From: Rhabditophanes sp. KR3021
Taxonomy: Eukaryota; Nematoda; Chromadorea; Rhabditida; Alloionematidae
Length of the DNA stretch: 64,000 nt
Assembly (NCBI GenBank): GCA_963281155.1
Contig: CAUJLY010000006.1
Span: 8,680,001-8,744,000 of the forward strand
Reading direction: 5' to 3'
Notes under the pieces: generated by a model
The model's input: only the letters and a program-made list of their open reading frames with translations
Databases searched by the model: none
What the model was told of the DNA's origin: nothing
In this document: positions 35,818 through 49,653 of the stretch, one piece after another
Layout of the letters: the number at the start of each line of letters is the position of its first letter
How positions within the stretch are numbered: position 1 is the stretch's first letter
Program-made: the position numbers and the translations under genes

Positions 35818-36368
35818 TTAATTGATACTAATTTGTTGTGATTGGCGACAAACTTTGTTACCAAAGCAACAGTAAAGGAATAGTTTATAGTTTGGGTTAA
35901 TCAAGTACTCGACACATGTTCCAAGGGTAACGGCAAAACAATTATGACAATTAAAAAATGGCTTTCTTAGATCGAATGGCGCTTCAGCGAATCGGAAGGA
36001 AGCGTCTTGGTCGATGTAATCAGCCTGTTAAAGGACAAATGTGTACCAATTATTAATAATCACAAAGGTTATAATTGTGGAGTAACTTTTTAATTGTGAA
36101 TCACATAAAAAATTGAGTGAACTTTTGGATCGCTACAACAGATTGCTAATTTGAGGCAAAAGATTTGATTGAATTCTCGAATAATTTGACGTCCTTACCA
36201 TATTGCATTTTTGATCACGTTTCGATCCAATTGAAAGCACACATCTTTGTCTTGTTTGTCCTTTGTCTAACTGACGGACAGTCATCGTCGGCCTTTTTAA
36301 ATCAACTACTACTTAAAGATTTTGGTTTAGACTGGGGAGATGATGATGAAAAGGTCGAATTTGGTTAA
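35818..36368. CDS. Possible small gene, strand unresolved
   Basis: Two conflicting models exist. Plus: ATG 35958, reading MAFLDRMALQRIGRKRLG, possibly spliced to an exon starting after ggacag (about 36282) that ends DDDEKVEFG at the TAA 36366-36368; the donor would be a weak gttaaa. Minus: an exon with start or acceptor near 36290, low end 36199 with a good gtaagg donor, then 36024-35818 (acceptor aacag, 69 codons, Cys-rich, ending at TAA 35818). Base composition in 35950-36030 and 36200-36360 is clearly richer in GC than the flanks, which supports coding on one strand. No family recognised. Confidence 0.3.
35857..35870 (+). promoter_or_regulatory. X-box-like site (RFX/DAF-19 type)
   Basis: GTTACCAAAGCAAC fits the 6-2-6 imperfect inverted repeat of RFX sites (RYYNYY, spacer, RRNRAC) in both halves, though the spacer is AA rather than AT. 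It lies 88 nt before an ATG at 35958 on the plus strand. Such sites drive ciliary genes in nematodes. Confidence 0.4.
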
Positions 36369-39300
36369 TGAAGTCAAAAATTAAAATAGATGTACTACTC
36401 AGTGATGTTAGGAAGTGTTCTATTGTCATTATTAATACCCATGTAAAACATACCGTTGGTAAAGCAATTCGAGTTTTTATCTACAAATTATTTACATATC
36501 TATATTACTGCCCTTAAGAAGAAGAACACTAACATCATATACAAAGATATATCATCTCCATAAACATACATACATCACATCAAAATTCTCAGTATAATTT
36601 AATTTGATTCAACTTCAAATGGCATCCATTAATTACTTTTCGTTTAATCTTCTCACGTCTTTTAAATAATTTGTTTGTTTCAAAAGTTATTAAGTCGCAA
36701 TACGAATATTGCAATAAAATCCCTTTTTTTGACGTTATATAAAATGGTTGATTTATTTTTACATGCATCGTCAATTAAATTGAGGTTATAATAGTTTGGT
36801 AAATCGTAGAAATGTCCATTTTGGTATATTTTTTGAAATATTATCATCCATCTACTATTTAACACGTCTATTTAGCTTGTTATTAATCATAAGACAAATG
36901 TATAGCCTACTTTTCTAGTCTACATAAGATTAAAACCTCAACGCACTCCTTTTTAATTTGAGCAATATGACTCACAAAAAATTAGATCAAGTCATTTAAT
37001 GACTGTTTGTGATGTACTACTTATATATATTTCGTCAATTTATCTTCTTATTCACTCCTAATTTTGCTATCGCTATTTATACCATTAAAAAGTTTTTGCC
37101 TGCGTAAATGCAGATAAATTATATTCATATATCATATAATATATTGTTATATATTAACTTGCCCAGACAAACAAATTTATGTGTTCATAAACAACAAATA
37201 TGGTTTTTCTTCCACAAAAACGATCACCTTCAAATCAGAAGTATCCCAAATATAAAAATAATTTGATATAAAACCCTTCTTTATACACACTAATCATAAA
37301 CGATCTCCTTCAGCCATTTAGTTTATTTTTGACAAAAATATACACATATATTTATATCTAGACAATAAACATACATTTTAGACTATTTTTGTTTAAGAGG
37401 AAGGTGAAAAAGATATTGTTGCCTCTTTACACTTCAGATTCATTTAACTAAATGGTATTTTAAAATATATTATTATGAAGATAAGCTAAAGTACCTTTAT
37501 AAGCACTTACACACTCTATAACATATTCATGTCAAATAAAAGAAGTAGTTTTGATGATTCAAAAGACTGAAATAGTTACAAAAAATTGTTTAGGTAACGT
37601 TTTGTAGTTTACAAAATCACCCCTTGCCAAATAATTACAATAAACAACTCACATTCATTGAGAGAACGTTATCAATCATTAACCGTCATTTTTTCAATAA
37701 GAAACACCAAAATATACCCATAAACTATTTCTTGAAGTCAAGATTCTTATCAAATTGTAGTCCATTTTTAAACTTCATTTACCATATAATTACATCATCT
37801 TGTCAATAACAAGTACTACCATTTTTTAATATTAGCAAAACACAGTTATACACGTGCAATCAAGTGTGATGCCATTTATTTTAAAAAGGAGTTTGTCTGT
37901 TCTCAATATAAATCACCCGTGGCGTACACATTTATGCTGAGAAAATCATTGTTACAATTAATCCCATAGAATCGTAAATCTCTATATTCTAAATATTCAC
38001 CCATTAAAGAAACCATATTGTTGTTTGATCTGTTTTGGGAACGTTATTGCAATTTAATGTCTACACAATACATGTGTTATTATTATACTTTAATTAATGT
38101 TTCATTTACCTACACATAAAACATGTAAATCAAACAAATGGAAGTCAAACCTTCTACAAACAAAAACTTGTACCCTTTTTGCCGTGGACAATAATAAAAC
38201 AGTCATCTCGTCTATATTGGTTCTTTTGTTGCCTCAATCTTCACCCCTCTGATTACTGTATAAATAAGATTAATCTCAAGTTTACAAAAATTATTATACT
38301 TAAATAATGAATATATTTGTCGTAAGGTCTTTTAGATGTTTTGTTATGGCCCACAAGTGTCTACAAAAATAAGGTCTTTTCTTCGTAATCAGACTGACTT
38401 TTTTAATTCTACTTTTATCAAACAACTGCTAATTATGATTGGCATTTAATTTTAGAAATTAAAAATTAAGTAAGTAACTGGCATGCAAAATAGGCGGAAT
38501 AAATTATTACAAACCAGCCTCTTTAATCCTATCAAAAATGCCAAGCTAGGAGTGATGCATTTGGATGGTATACAAAAGTAACTTTTTTGTTATGATTAAA
38601 TTATTTCCTCCTTATTTAAAAGTTCTATTTAAACTTATTTGATTTTTCAAGTACTAACAAAATCACTCCCCTAGCGACAGATGGACCCCCTTTTATATTG
38701 TTTAATTGTCATGGCCAAGAGCATCCTCTTACGTAATTCAACATGCTTGTGACAGTAAGCAATATTTATTGTATAAGTGTGACTGTTTTGGTTATTAAAA
38801 CTTATATTTGTCATGCAATGCCATTCTTTACATTTAACTAATCAAAATATTAAATTTACACCCTTCATTTAAAGTGACGTTTCAAAGCCATACACTCAAA
38901 GAGATACACATTTTTACAATAGAGTACCATGCCTTGCACACCCCATCTACGAAAGGATATTTTATTAATTATGTGAGAATTCGAAACAGGTGATAAGTAA
39001 CTTTTTAAACAATATGTATAAACCACCCTTTATTCTCTAACTTTTTCACACATCGAGTTGATATTCTCTCTTTCCAATCAAACCAGATATCTTCCAAGTA
39101 CACTATTTTTTATTTACCTACCCCTTGTTTTGAACAATCTTCACTTTTGATGGCGTTGGTGCCCTTTTTGGCAAATGCTAATATTTGAATTCGCACCTAT
39201 CTACTAGTATCTGGTCTCTATCTCTTTGGTAGCAACATTGTTTACATTGTCTAGTCATAAAGAAGTCAAGCTAGGTTTCTTACATAAAGAGGAAATGTAT

Positions 39301-40285
39301 ATGGATGGTTCCCTTTAAAGCAAACTTAATATGGGAAGACGTGTTGTTCGGCACCTACTGACTTTTTTATTTAATAAATACTACATGCCACCTATAACCT
39401 TCTTGATTCTTCTTTGACAAGTGTATAATAATAAAGTTGAATTTTACAGAGATCAACAAAAGACTCTTCATGCCTTTTAATAATTGGTGACATTAAAGTG
39501 GCACCACCTTCTTTACCACCACCATTTAATTAATACTTTGTATTGGTGCAAACTTTGAACCTCAAATGACCACCAAAACCATTTAATTTATTTAGTATTT
39601 CCACAAAATTGCTACTCCAATCTAAGATAACTTAAATGGTGAAGTGGGATTGCATAACATCATTGTCAAGTAATTTCACCGTTACTATCTAAATGTAAAA
39701 TCTTTTTCATCTATCAGATATAATTAAATTATATATTCCCTTTTATTATTCAATTGACTTTTAAACTAAAGATTGATAGATCATATTATGAAGTTGTTTT
39801 TATATACCCTTTTTAGTTATTAAAAGATTTAATCTCAACAATCTATTCAAAATAGTATTATTTTTAGTTAAACTTTAATTCATTCACATCATCATTTTAC
39901 TTGACCACTAGTTTTATTTTGTTTATTGTGAATGATTTTTGTATAGAAATTGGGTAAATATCTTTGTGATGAAGTTTATTTTTGCTTCAAATAAATTAAC
40001 TGTCGTGTATGAGATGATTTCTTATATATCTATTTTTATGAAGTTATATATTGGTACAAAAGTTGTTAAGTGACCGAAAGTCGAACTTGTTCTGTTTATT
40101 TGTTTTTGATTTGAATGTCAATATAATAACACTTTGTTGTTTTCGGTCATTCATCAAAGTTATCTGTATTAGATGGTGACTATTAACCTTCTACTACAAC
40201 CTCAATTCATTATCAGTAATTTGTATTGTTTTAGTGTGTGACTTTTTACAAGTGTCTCTCAAATAAACAAAGATAACCAAGTCTC
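36369..40285. other. 3.9-kb 5' flank of the DM13 gene
   Basis: No gene recognised; the frame at 37624-37809 is T/A-rich noise. The plus strand shows more C than G across most of this stretch. Confidence 0.5.
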
Positions 40286-42354
40286 ATGAAACATTTAACT
40301 TTTATTTGCTATTTGCCATTCTTTTTTGGACTAGGTTCTGCCAATCGTAAGTTGTTTAAGGGCTAAATGTAAATTGACCTTCATATTGTAATGCTTTTAG
40401 CCATTAATTCAAATTATGTGATCAACTCTTATGATCCTAAGTATGGGGTTTACCTTGGGGATTTTTCAAACCTTGGTGAGGGAGAAGTTTCAGGAAAGGT
40501 ATTCGCAATAAATGACACCTCTATTCAAGTTATCAACTGTACATACAACGGCAACGCTCCAGGTAATTTATATTCTATTACTAAGTACCATAAATAATAT
40601 TACGTTGAATTAAAAGACGGGGTGCCAACTCCAAACAGAGCTCTAAAGAGTGCCGCCATCTTTATAAGATTAGCCTTTTAATTATAATAGAACAGGGGAG
40701 CTTTTAGCTTAAACGGCACCAGTCGGCAAATTTCCTTTACCGTGTCTTTTGTTAGTACTATTAAGCTTGAACACATGACCAATAATTCAAGATCATTATG
40801 ATATACGTTCCATTGTAGTGGGATGTGTGTGTTGTTTAAAAGATTGGCTAAGCCCATCTGGTTCAATTCAATTAATCCCCTTCCCAAAATGATAATCATT
40901 TTCTTTTATCATTAATTTATGTACAATAAATCAATGTCTTACAATTTATCATCGTCCATTAATACTTGACACATTTTATTTTTTAAGACCTTTACTTTTG
41001 GTTGGATCATGCCGAAACACCAACTAGAAATGGACTCAAAATACCCACTTATGAATATTCAATCGCCGAACTTGGGCCATATAAAGATAGCAAGAGAGTC
41101 GTTCTTAACTTGCCATCGAAACATAAGATTGTCAACTTTAAGTCTCTTTCTTTTTATTCAAATATATTGGACAAGAATTACGGATCAGTCTTGATTCCAG
41201 ATGCTTTATCTCCCCCCAAACCTCAATTCATTGAAAAACAATTAAAAGGCTCCAGATATTCTTTGTCTTCGGGCCCGATTTTGATCAAAGATCGTAGAAC
41301 CGTCAAAATCTTCGCTTTTACCTTTGACGCCGACAAAGCTCCTGATGGATATTTCTTCGCTGGAAAAGGACCAAATGTCGCTGCCAAAAGTGGAATCAAG
41401 TTACCTATCAGAGGCCGTGACACAAATGACTCCGTCGTTGCAATGAATGAAAGGTACCGTGGAGGAAAGGACATTTATCTGGATTTACCAGAGGATTATG
41501 ATATTACAAACATCGACTGGCTTTCTGTTTATATCTTTAAATTCAACGTTGATTTGGCTCATGTTGCGATTACTAATATCTCCCAAAAAATTCCACCATT
41601 TGTTCCAGTCCAAGCCAGTGCAATTGAAGTTGACCAGGCAAAGGTTTGGAAGTTGACTACTTTGTTGGGAACTTCATCTAGAAGAAACTTTACTTTTCAA
41701 TTAGGTCCACCAGGTGGATTGTATGGTTATTCTGGAAGCTCAGGTCATAGAGCTGGAAAATCAGTTTGGTATGTGAATGGATATTTGGCTGATATTTATC
41801 TCAAAAGAGGAGAAACATACACTTTCACAGTTGAAGGAGGTGACGACAAGAGCGATAAATACAATCCTTTATACATTTCAAATGATGAGTTTGGAGGTTA
41901 TGCAAAATTGTCAAATGAAGAAAAGGCTCTTGTGACAATTATTGAGGGAGGTGAACATACTGCTGGTCGTCTTTGCGAATGGACTCAAAGCAAAGAACAA
42001 GACAAACCTGAAAATTATGACAGTTTTAGTGCATACAAACAAACTTTGAAGCTATCATGTAACACAGTCTCACTGCCAAGTTCCTTCAATTTTACTCCAA
42101 CAAAAAATACTTCTGATATTGTATACTTCCAAAGTTACTACAACTACAACATGGGCAACAAAATTTACATCGTAGATGAAATTCCCGAATCCATGGAAGA
42201 TATCCACGAGGAACCTTATGAACATGAAGCTTGGCTCGAACAACAAAATGTTCGCAAATCTCCTCGTAAAGTCAACTCAGCCCCTGCCATCTCCTCCAAA
42301 TTTTCCATAGCCACCTTAGCGATATTGTTGATGTCCATCATTTTTTATCTTTAA
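40286..42354 (+). CDS. Two-DM13-domain Skeletor/Knickkopf-like extracellular protein
   Basis: Exons 40286-40346, 40401-40562 and 40988-42354, with introns of 54 and 425 nt, give 529 aa. Signal peptide at residues 1-18. The first DM13 domain covers about residues 30-135 (YLGDFSNLGEGEVSGKVFAI...APDLYFWLDH), the second about 155-260 (PILIKDRRTVKIFAF...APDGYFFAGKG...DLPEDYDITNIDWLSVY). A plastocyanin/cupredoxin-like region follows with WYVNGYLADIYLKRGETYTF. The C-terminus has a hydrophobic tail suited to a GPI signal or membrane anchor. The insect homologue Knickkopf protects and organises cuticular chitin; DM13 domains are proposed redox/haem-linked modules. Likely function: apical matrix or cuticle assembly. 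Convergent with the next gene. Confidence 0.88.
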
Positions 42355-42744
42355 AATATTTTCCATTGGTGCTTCATCGATCTCTCGCAAGAGTTTTTCT
42401 TATTATTATTGTCAAACCCAAAATATTTAATTATTATTTCAAGTACCAACAATTCCTTTACCCCAACCACAACAACACTTATACCTAAGTAAACTCCAAA
42501 GAATTACTTGGTGTATGTTTCTTCCTTTGTGTAATTAAATATATACCTTTCAATCCCTTTTTAGTTTAATTTTGATATCTTATTAATGAAGTGCTTTCGC
42601 AAAAAATATAAAAAGTTTTTTAAATATGTTTATTTTGAGTAAAAGATGGATGAAATTCAATTGTTATTACAATTTGTGATAATTATTGGAGAATATGATT
42701 TGTGATTAGGATTTGTGAATATTATTTGTGATAATTATTTGAGA
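42355..42744. other. Convergent spacer
   Basis: Short 3'-to-3' gap. A tttgtgataattattkga-like unit is repeated near 42675-42750. Nothing else seen. Confidence 0.5.
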
Positions 42745-44526
42745 TTATTGTTGTACCAATTCTTTTTCATAAAGTTTCATGTTAGCTATTGCTCTGGCTA
42801 AGAGTGCGCGATCAGAAATTTCATACATGCGGTTTTGCATTTCAGCAACTGTAGTGGAGTCTGAATTGATGAAGTCTGCAATGTAATCGACATACTCATT
42901 TACTGTTTCTTTGTACACATTCAGATGTTTTTTCTTTTTTGATGGTGGGTTAAAAATGGTACTATAAGCTCTGGAGAGATGTTCGGGCAAAGCTAATAGC
43001 CCACCACTTTTTTGTTCTTTTTCCACATTTTGTGTCTTTGTCTCTTTTTGTTCCCTTTCTTCATCACTGAATTGTAGTTTTTTTGGCACGTGAGGTTCAG
43101 AATCCACCAAAACATTTTCACTCTCACTGGAAGAGCTTAAAGCAATTTCGATCTTATTTTTCTTTTGCTTCTTTTTCTTGTTTACACTTTGTGAAGTTAG
43201 TGTTGAAGAGGATGAATTTTCAGAACCGGGAGTCGACAACTCTGAAAGAGAACTGTTTGATGTTGATCCGGAAGCTGAAGAACTCGTTGTGGTAGCTTCA
43301 CTGCTGCTGGATTCTGATGTTGTAGTGATACTAGTACTAGATTTCAGAGTAGATGATGTGGAACCACTGCTGCTTGATTGACTGGATTTTAAAGTGGATG
43401 ATGTACAGGCACTGGGTTGACTAGATTTTGAAGAAGAGCTGCTGCTAGATACAGAAGAATCTGATCTTGCTGACTTATTTTTTGAACGGTAGTATTTCAA
43501 TTTATCATCCAGGTGTTTTCTATCCTTTTCGGAAATGCCAGAAGTTATGGAACCATAAGATTTTACTTCATCTTCTTCCCATTGTCTAATTAATTCTCTT
43601 GCTTTATGCTCATTGGTTTTGTCTTGTTCGGAGATGCTGGAATGAACAGAAGATAAACTGCTGACTTCATCAGAGTACTTATTGTTTCTATAATAAGAAC
43701 TTGCGGGCTTTGCATTTTTGGTGACAGAGCGAAATTGATTTGAATTATTTTGAGGCTTCTTATTGAAATTTGACACCAATCTTGGATACGATTCAGTAAC
43801 AGTAGCAGCTGAGCTGAAGGCAGCACCTAATTCACCACCAGACGTATTATTCAGCAAGTTGGACTGATTTTGCTTTTTTTGCATACCAACTTGCATGTGC
43901 TTTGTAATCTGATTGTGAAACTTATGTATTCTTTCTATAATCGAGCTTTTTCTAGTGTCGGCTTCGCTTTCTTCACTAGAAACCAATTCTGCATTATTGG
44001 GTAGATGCAAGGACATGTCAATCGAATGTCTGATCTGTTTGTAATACTCGGCTTTGGGCGGCACAGGGCTTTTCATTGAAATACGTCCACTTTCTTCATC
44101 AACTTGGATTGATTCATTGAATAAAGGGTCTTTCAGAGTTTCACCAGTTAGAGGTGATAAAGAAGATCCTCCATCATCAAAGCTAAATGATTCCATGGTG
44201 TCAATCATCAGGGGATTTTCATTGATAGTTTCCAATGAAGTATTCCTACCCAATTTGGATAACGATGCAGATGAATTACCTTGATTTTTTTGCAACGATA
44301 AATCACGTGTCTGCTTTTGGATATGTTCGAGATAATTCTGAAAAAAATTGTAAAATTGTATTTATATTTTAAAAAGTTAAATTGATATCATCAAAAGATA
44401 ATATATTAATATTTTAAAAAGTTAAATTGATATCATCAAAAGATAATATATTAATATTTAAATTACCAATGCAGCCAAATTAAGTTTATTCATTGATGGT
44501 CCTGAGTTATTGGTGATATTATTCAT
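42745..44526 (-). CDS. Ser-rich, largely disordered protein, unidentified
   Basis: Exons 44467-44526 and 42745-44337, with a 129-nt intron (phase 0), give 550 aa. The ATG at 44526 is used because the larger frame has only a TTG start and an acceptor tttttcag precedes AATTATCTC. The N-terminus can form a helix (MNKLNLAALNYLEHIQKQTRDL). Residues about 120-170 include SIIERIHKFHNQITKHM. The middle is a Ser/Thr tract of about 100 residues, followed by a basic KKKKQKKNK nuclear-localisation-like motif and acidic SSSSESE casein-kinase-type sites. The C-terminus is helical (YVDYIADFINSDSTTVAEMQNRMYEISDRALLARAIANMKLYEKEL). No family recognised; a nuclear or cytoskeletal scaffold is possible. Confidence 0.75.
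44364..44453 (+). repeat. Perfect 45-bp tandem duplication in an intron
   Basis: Two identical adjacent 45-bp units (start atattttaaaaagttaaatt) fill most of the 129-nt intron of the Ser-rich gene. Copies are at 44364-44408 and 44409-44453. Identity suggests a recent event or an assembly artefact. Confidence 0.9.
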
Positions 44527-47500
44527 GATTTTAATATATAATACTTGTAATTAGAGCCAGATAAGCTAGGAATATTTTATTTACTCTTGATGAAACAACG
44601 GAAGGATAATGAACACAAAAGTGAATGGTAGCGAGCTTTATAGATGTGTTATCGATCAAGCGTCATGGATAGAGAGGTTTATTCGTTGGCATAGATACAG
44701 AAAAACCTTATTTAATACAAAAACACATAATTTTTTTGAACGTGAAATAAGGACGCTGCCCTCTAAATCCCACTCTCATAAAGCAATTTTTCTTACATAT
44801 TCAAATCAAACCACCACCTGCTATCCATCTTTTGATGCAAAGTACAAAATATAAAAGGGCTGCCTGTTTATCTAAAGAATAATCACAAAAGTTGTTGTCG
44901 TAATTTGGATAAAATGTTTTGAAGTTTAATGTATCATCAAAATAAAAATAATTACAAAAGAAGAGGTATCTATTATTGTAAAATTATAAAAATCATAATA
45001 ATATACATATGTCTATCAATTCAAATGCATCCATTACCTTTTTAATAAATTATAACTTTTGTATAGAAATAAAGATGATTTTTTTATGAATTCACCATCA
45101 CATTAATATCTTTTATTAGTTTTTTTCTTTAATCACAACTAAATCCACATAATGGAGAAGAGATTTAAAAATAAAATAAATATGTGATATCATTGGAATC
45201 TTTAGTGTAAACGTTCCCATACACACCAAATTTGGACGCGGATTTAATCATGTATATTTACAAGATTAAAATTAACCTATTTGACCAATTTTATTTTATT
45301 TAGATATCCTGAATCATCACTCTCGCCAGATCAAAAAATCAAACATAAAGGATTTATTTTACCCTTTTGAACAGGATCATTTGTTTGTGTCAAAATGAAA
45401 AGCATAACATGCAACACTTTATATAAACTTCTAACAATATTATCAACTTCAATAGCTTACTACAATTGGTGTAAAATGGTTGTATCAAGTTGTCTATTTT
45501 TCAAAAACAAACTTTTAATCTTTGATACTTTTGTATTTTCATTTCTTGAATACAGATTTACATAATCTACCAGTAATCAAGTTTAACTCCATAAAATAAC
45601 TTTCTTCTTTTTGTGGATGTCAATTAAAAAAGTTGGTCTACCTAACATCCGCAATGACACATTTTATCTCCATTACAATTAGGTATTTATATAAAAGATT
45701 TTTCAGTTAAATACTTAGATTTCAACTTCCATGATCTCACATCCAAAATGACACACATGATTGCTCCTAGTTTGTGGTCTTTTGAGACCAACTTGTTACA
45801 GTTACGATTCATCTCTTAATTGGCAATTTATGGTTCCCCATTTTCTTTTTTATTTATTTAAATAGCTTACTTTTTTGTTTAAATTTCATTTTCTCCAAAT
45901 TAAATGTTTATGCATCGCTACTCATTCACTCGTATTAGTTTGCATATACTATTAGTTAATAATATTAGTTTCTGCCAGGTAATAATTCAAACCAGTCAGA
46001 GGAACTTTGTTTTATTTGCTTCTCTCTACTATTACTATAATGATGTCATTCGTACCAAAGATTTCGGCAATTAATTTAATTAAATAGTTCAACCAATTTT
46101 ACCTAGTTCTGATAAAGTCTACTAGAAAGCTTTAAAACTACAAAAAACCAATTTAGGATCACCAAATACTTTTAAACTATTACACTTAGTTGATCCACTA
46201 CTATATTGCCGGATTAATTGAAGTGTACTTGTTGAATCGAAAAGAGAAAAAATTGTTCATTTATTAAATATCAACTAAAAATAGAGAATGTGCATGTTAA
46301 AAGTAGTTTAATTATGTATGACCGAGTACAATACAATTGACATTTTAATTTATAATTTAGTTTGGCGAATTCCGAAAGTATTTACTTTCTAAAGAGAGAA
46401 ATTGAGTCATTTTGTATTTCATTTGTTGCAGACTTTTCCAGTACCAGATCAAAATGTTTCTTATGTGGGATATTTTAGTAATATTTTGGTAGTGTTTTAT
46501 GGTCTTTTCCGTTAAAGATTTTTGTCTTTAAACTTAAACTGGAGGTTACCTTGAACAAATTTACACAAAATGATTCCATTAATTAACTGCCAACTTATCT
46601 CTTTTTGACACAAAATTTTGATCAACTTATCTAAGATCATAAAATATCTCAATAAAAATAACAATATGTGTGTAGATATATTATTGGCCTTCTTTGATTG
46701 TTTGTGGTTGGGCGGATGTGCGCAGCATGAATATGTGTTCTAAATTTAAAAAGGTATATATCTTTAGTCGCCACAAATTAAATGCTACAATCATGTATTG
46801 TAAAGTAAGTCATATTGTATATATATAAATATTTATTCAATTCCTCTTCTCATTACAATTTTCATCACAATGACTTCTTACATAAGATCATCAAATGTGT
46901 AGTTATACATTTTTAAATGATTTGCCATTTAGTTTATCTAGAGAGACATTTATTGCTTCTTGTTGTCGAATTTTCAACACCATTCGAGCCATACATAATC
47001 AAATATAACAATATACAACCATATATAACCATACATACTACGGCTCCGATTTTTCATTCTTTGATTACATAAACAAAAGTTTAAGATGTGAAAGTAGTAC
47101 ATCTTTTTATACTATTTATTACTTTTTTGACAAATTTGTTTCAAATCTATTTCAAATCTATTCCCGTTTATGTATCATCCTTACTCTTTTTCCATTTCTG
47201 TTCTCTATATTCACCTTTTTTACAAGTAATTAACTATATATCCATCCTTCAACCAAATGTTACCAGAAACTACAATACACTTTTATATACGTTTCCAACC
47301 AATTTAAATAATCACTACCATTCACGTTATCATCTATCCATTTCAATAAATGTACTAAAATTCTGGATTTTTTAAACGTAATAATTAATCTCATTTTATT
47401 GTTGAGTAATATAAGTTAGTAAAGACGAAAAATTCTGGTTTGATTATTTATTTTATAGCTACAAATGAACCAAAGTTACACACTATTTATTTTTAAACTG

Positions 47501-49653
47501 TACACACAAACGATCACCGCAACTAATTTAATAATTATCTTAATCATAACAACTACATAATATGTTTCATTCTATACTTATTTTTTCTTTTGTCTGAAAC
47601 CATGATTTTTAGTATCTCTTTAGACTTAATAGCTATTTACATCTATTCATAACAGTTTATAACGATTTACATCCATTTGCAAATATTTATAATGGATCTA
47701 CAAAAGCAGTTTTGACCAATAACACAAAAATCTTAATACTTTTTTGGTTGAACAATTAATTAAAAGCTAATTGAACTTATTTTTACTGTTTATCTAATGT
47801 ACTCCAATATACTTTAACCCTTTTTAGGTGATATCATATGTTAACATACATATTCTTCCATCAAATTTAACCCCAATCACATTTTAATACTTCATCTTGT
47901 CAACAGCTACTTAACTAACCATAACATTTTCGCCAAGTCAAACATAAGATTACTTTATTATTTTCGAATCACATAAATAGTTTCTTTGTAATGAGAAAAT
48001 ATTTAAACACAATCGGATAAATTCCGCCGTCCTCTCCTTCTCCTTTTTTGCTTCTTAATCAAAGTACTCCAAAACGAATGTATCTCTATTTACATATGTG
48101 TTCACAAGCTTTTGTACATAAATGATGAAAATGTTCATTGATGTTTCTTCATATCAGAGTATTTATATTGCACATTATTTAAATACCTTTTTCTACAGTA
48201 CATAAAGAACGACCACTAAAAAATTGGTTATATAAGGTCTGGTTTTGGTAGCGCTTCAATGAGCATCCATATTAAAAGATTGAAATTGACCGAAACCGTT
48301 GTTTAAAATTGAGTAAATAATTTTGATCATGCAGTTTCACCACTTTTAATCTGCTCCCTTCAGTCACAATTATACGCTTCTTGTCTTTTCTTAACGGGCC
48401 AGTTATCTTCACCCCTTGTTAAGCTTTTAAGATATATTTTGTTAATTAAGTGACACAAAGTGTTTAGGATCATTATTTCAATAAATTACATTCTATCCGA
48501 TCAGATTATCCATCCGATGCAATTAAACTATTTATCCCTTTTTCCTAAATAAATATATTTTCCAATTAAAGTTCAAAACTCGGACAAAGGATGTTTAAAG
48601 CAACGTTAATGCCTACGGCATTCATCTTTGCGCGATTGATTTACTATTCCTTAATTAAGATAAAATATCTCTTTTATTCAAATTTAATACTGACTGATTT
48701 AACACCAAATTTTGCATAACATCTTTTTATATATTTTTTAAATAATAATTATTTACTACAATAGTTAATGGTAATTGACACCTAAATTATTACAAAGATT
48801 AACTATGCCTAATAATAAAGTATCGTAAAGATTATTGTTGAATATATAATAAACACCTCTCGCAAAAAACACAGATGGGTAGTAGATCTGTGTATATCTC
48901 TGAATACATATGCATTTATTAGTACAAAACAATTTTCCGCTTCCTTCAACTAAGTTAGATCATTTTTATTGATACTTAAGTTCAGTGTGGTAGATAGGTT
49001 ACAATGGAATATAACTATAAATGCATATCTATCTAACTATTTCCATAAATACTAAATTTAATCATATAAACTTTTTCAGTTGGAGGTACCCATATCCACA
49101 AAAATAGGTCGATCAATTCACATCCAAATTTTTTTGACTCTCTTCAGGAAAGACAGGATATTGAGAGTTCGTAGTATATTTGGTATATTATATGTGTGCA
49201 TATGTCTACCGGTCATCCGAATATCTAGCCTTTGTTGGAAATGATATGATTTGTGTGGTTGGAGATGACGAAAATCACACATATTTATAAAAACTCCTTT
49301 TTTGTTACCATCCATTTGACCAAAAAGATAAGTAAAGCGGGTACAATACATTCTATCTTTACTAGAACATTTTTAGATCAGGTTAAAGGTGTTATTTGTG
49401 TGTTTATTATTTGCCCTAACTGTATTTCTTGTCTCTGTTACCGAATATGAATTAAAGGTTAAGTATTTAAGGTACTTTTTGATTATTTCTTGTACATACT
49501 ATCATTTACTAATCATACGATTTGTCAAACATAACAATTATAATAGGTTAAACGTATTGTCGTTAATCATCTACTTTTCTCTTTATTCGTAAATTTTGAT
49601 TGAATCTTTGCCTTTTCTTTAATTAATTATTAACAATTATTTCTTTCCAGACG
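44527..49653. other. 5.1-kb intergenic region between divergent genes
   Basis: No supportable gene; frames at 44609-44854 and 47088-47375 lack motifs. The strand composition changes near 45.2 kb: G exceeds C to the left, C exceeds G to the right (for example 30 C and 5 G at 47221-47340). Small tandem motifs occur at 47140-47160 (atttcaaatct) and 47000-47035 (ccatatataa-type). Confidence 0.55.
49649..49650 (+). promoter_or_regulatory. Probable trans-splice acceptor of the Patched gene
   Basis: ttctttccag lies 3 nt before the ATG with no upstream donor, consistent with spliced-leader addition and setting the start. Confidence 0.6.

Noticed and set aside
35818..36024. Minus-strand frame read at first as the last helix of a peptide GPCR (LINPNYKLFLYCCFGNK)
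   Set aside because: The residues before it are polar and Cys-rich, not membrane-spanning, and no other receptor helices were found upstream.
40678..40899. 73-codon minus-strand frame inside the second DM13-gene intron, a possible third nested gene
   Set aside because: No recognisable family, promoter or splice structure; kept only as a chance frame in a 425-nt intron.
47088..47375. 95-codon plus-strand frame with hydrophobic start
   Set aside because: Phe/Leu/Ile/Tyr-rich product of T-rich low-complexity DNA; no conserved feature.
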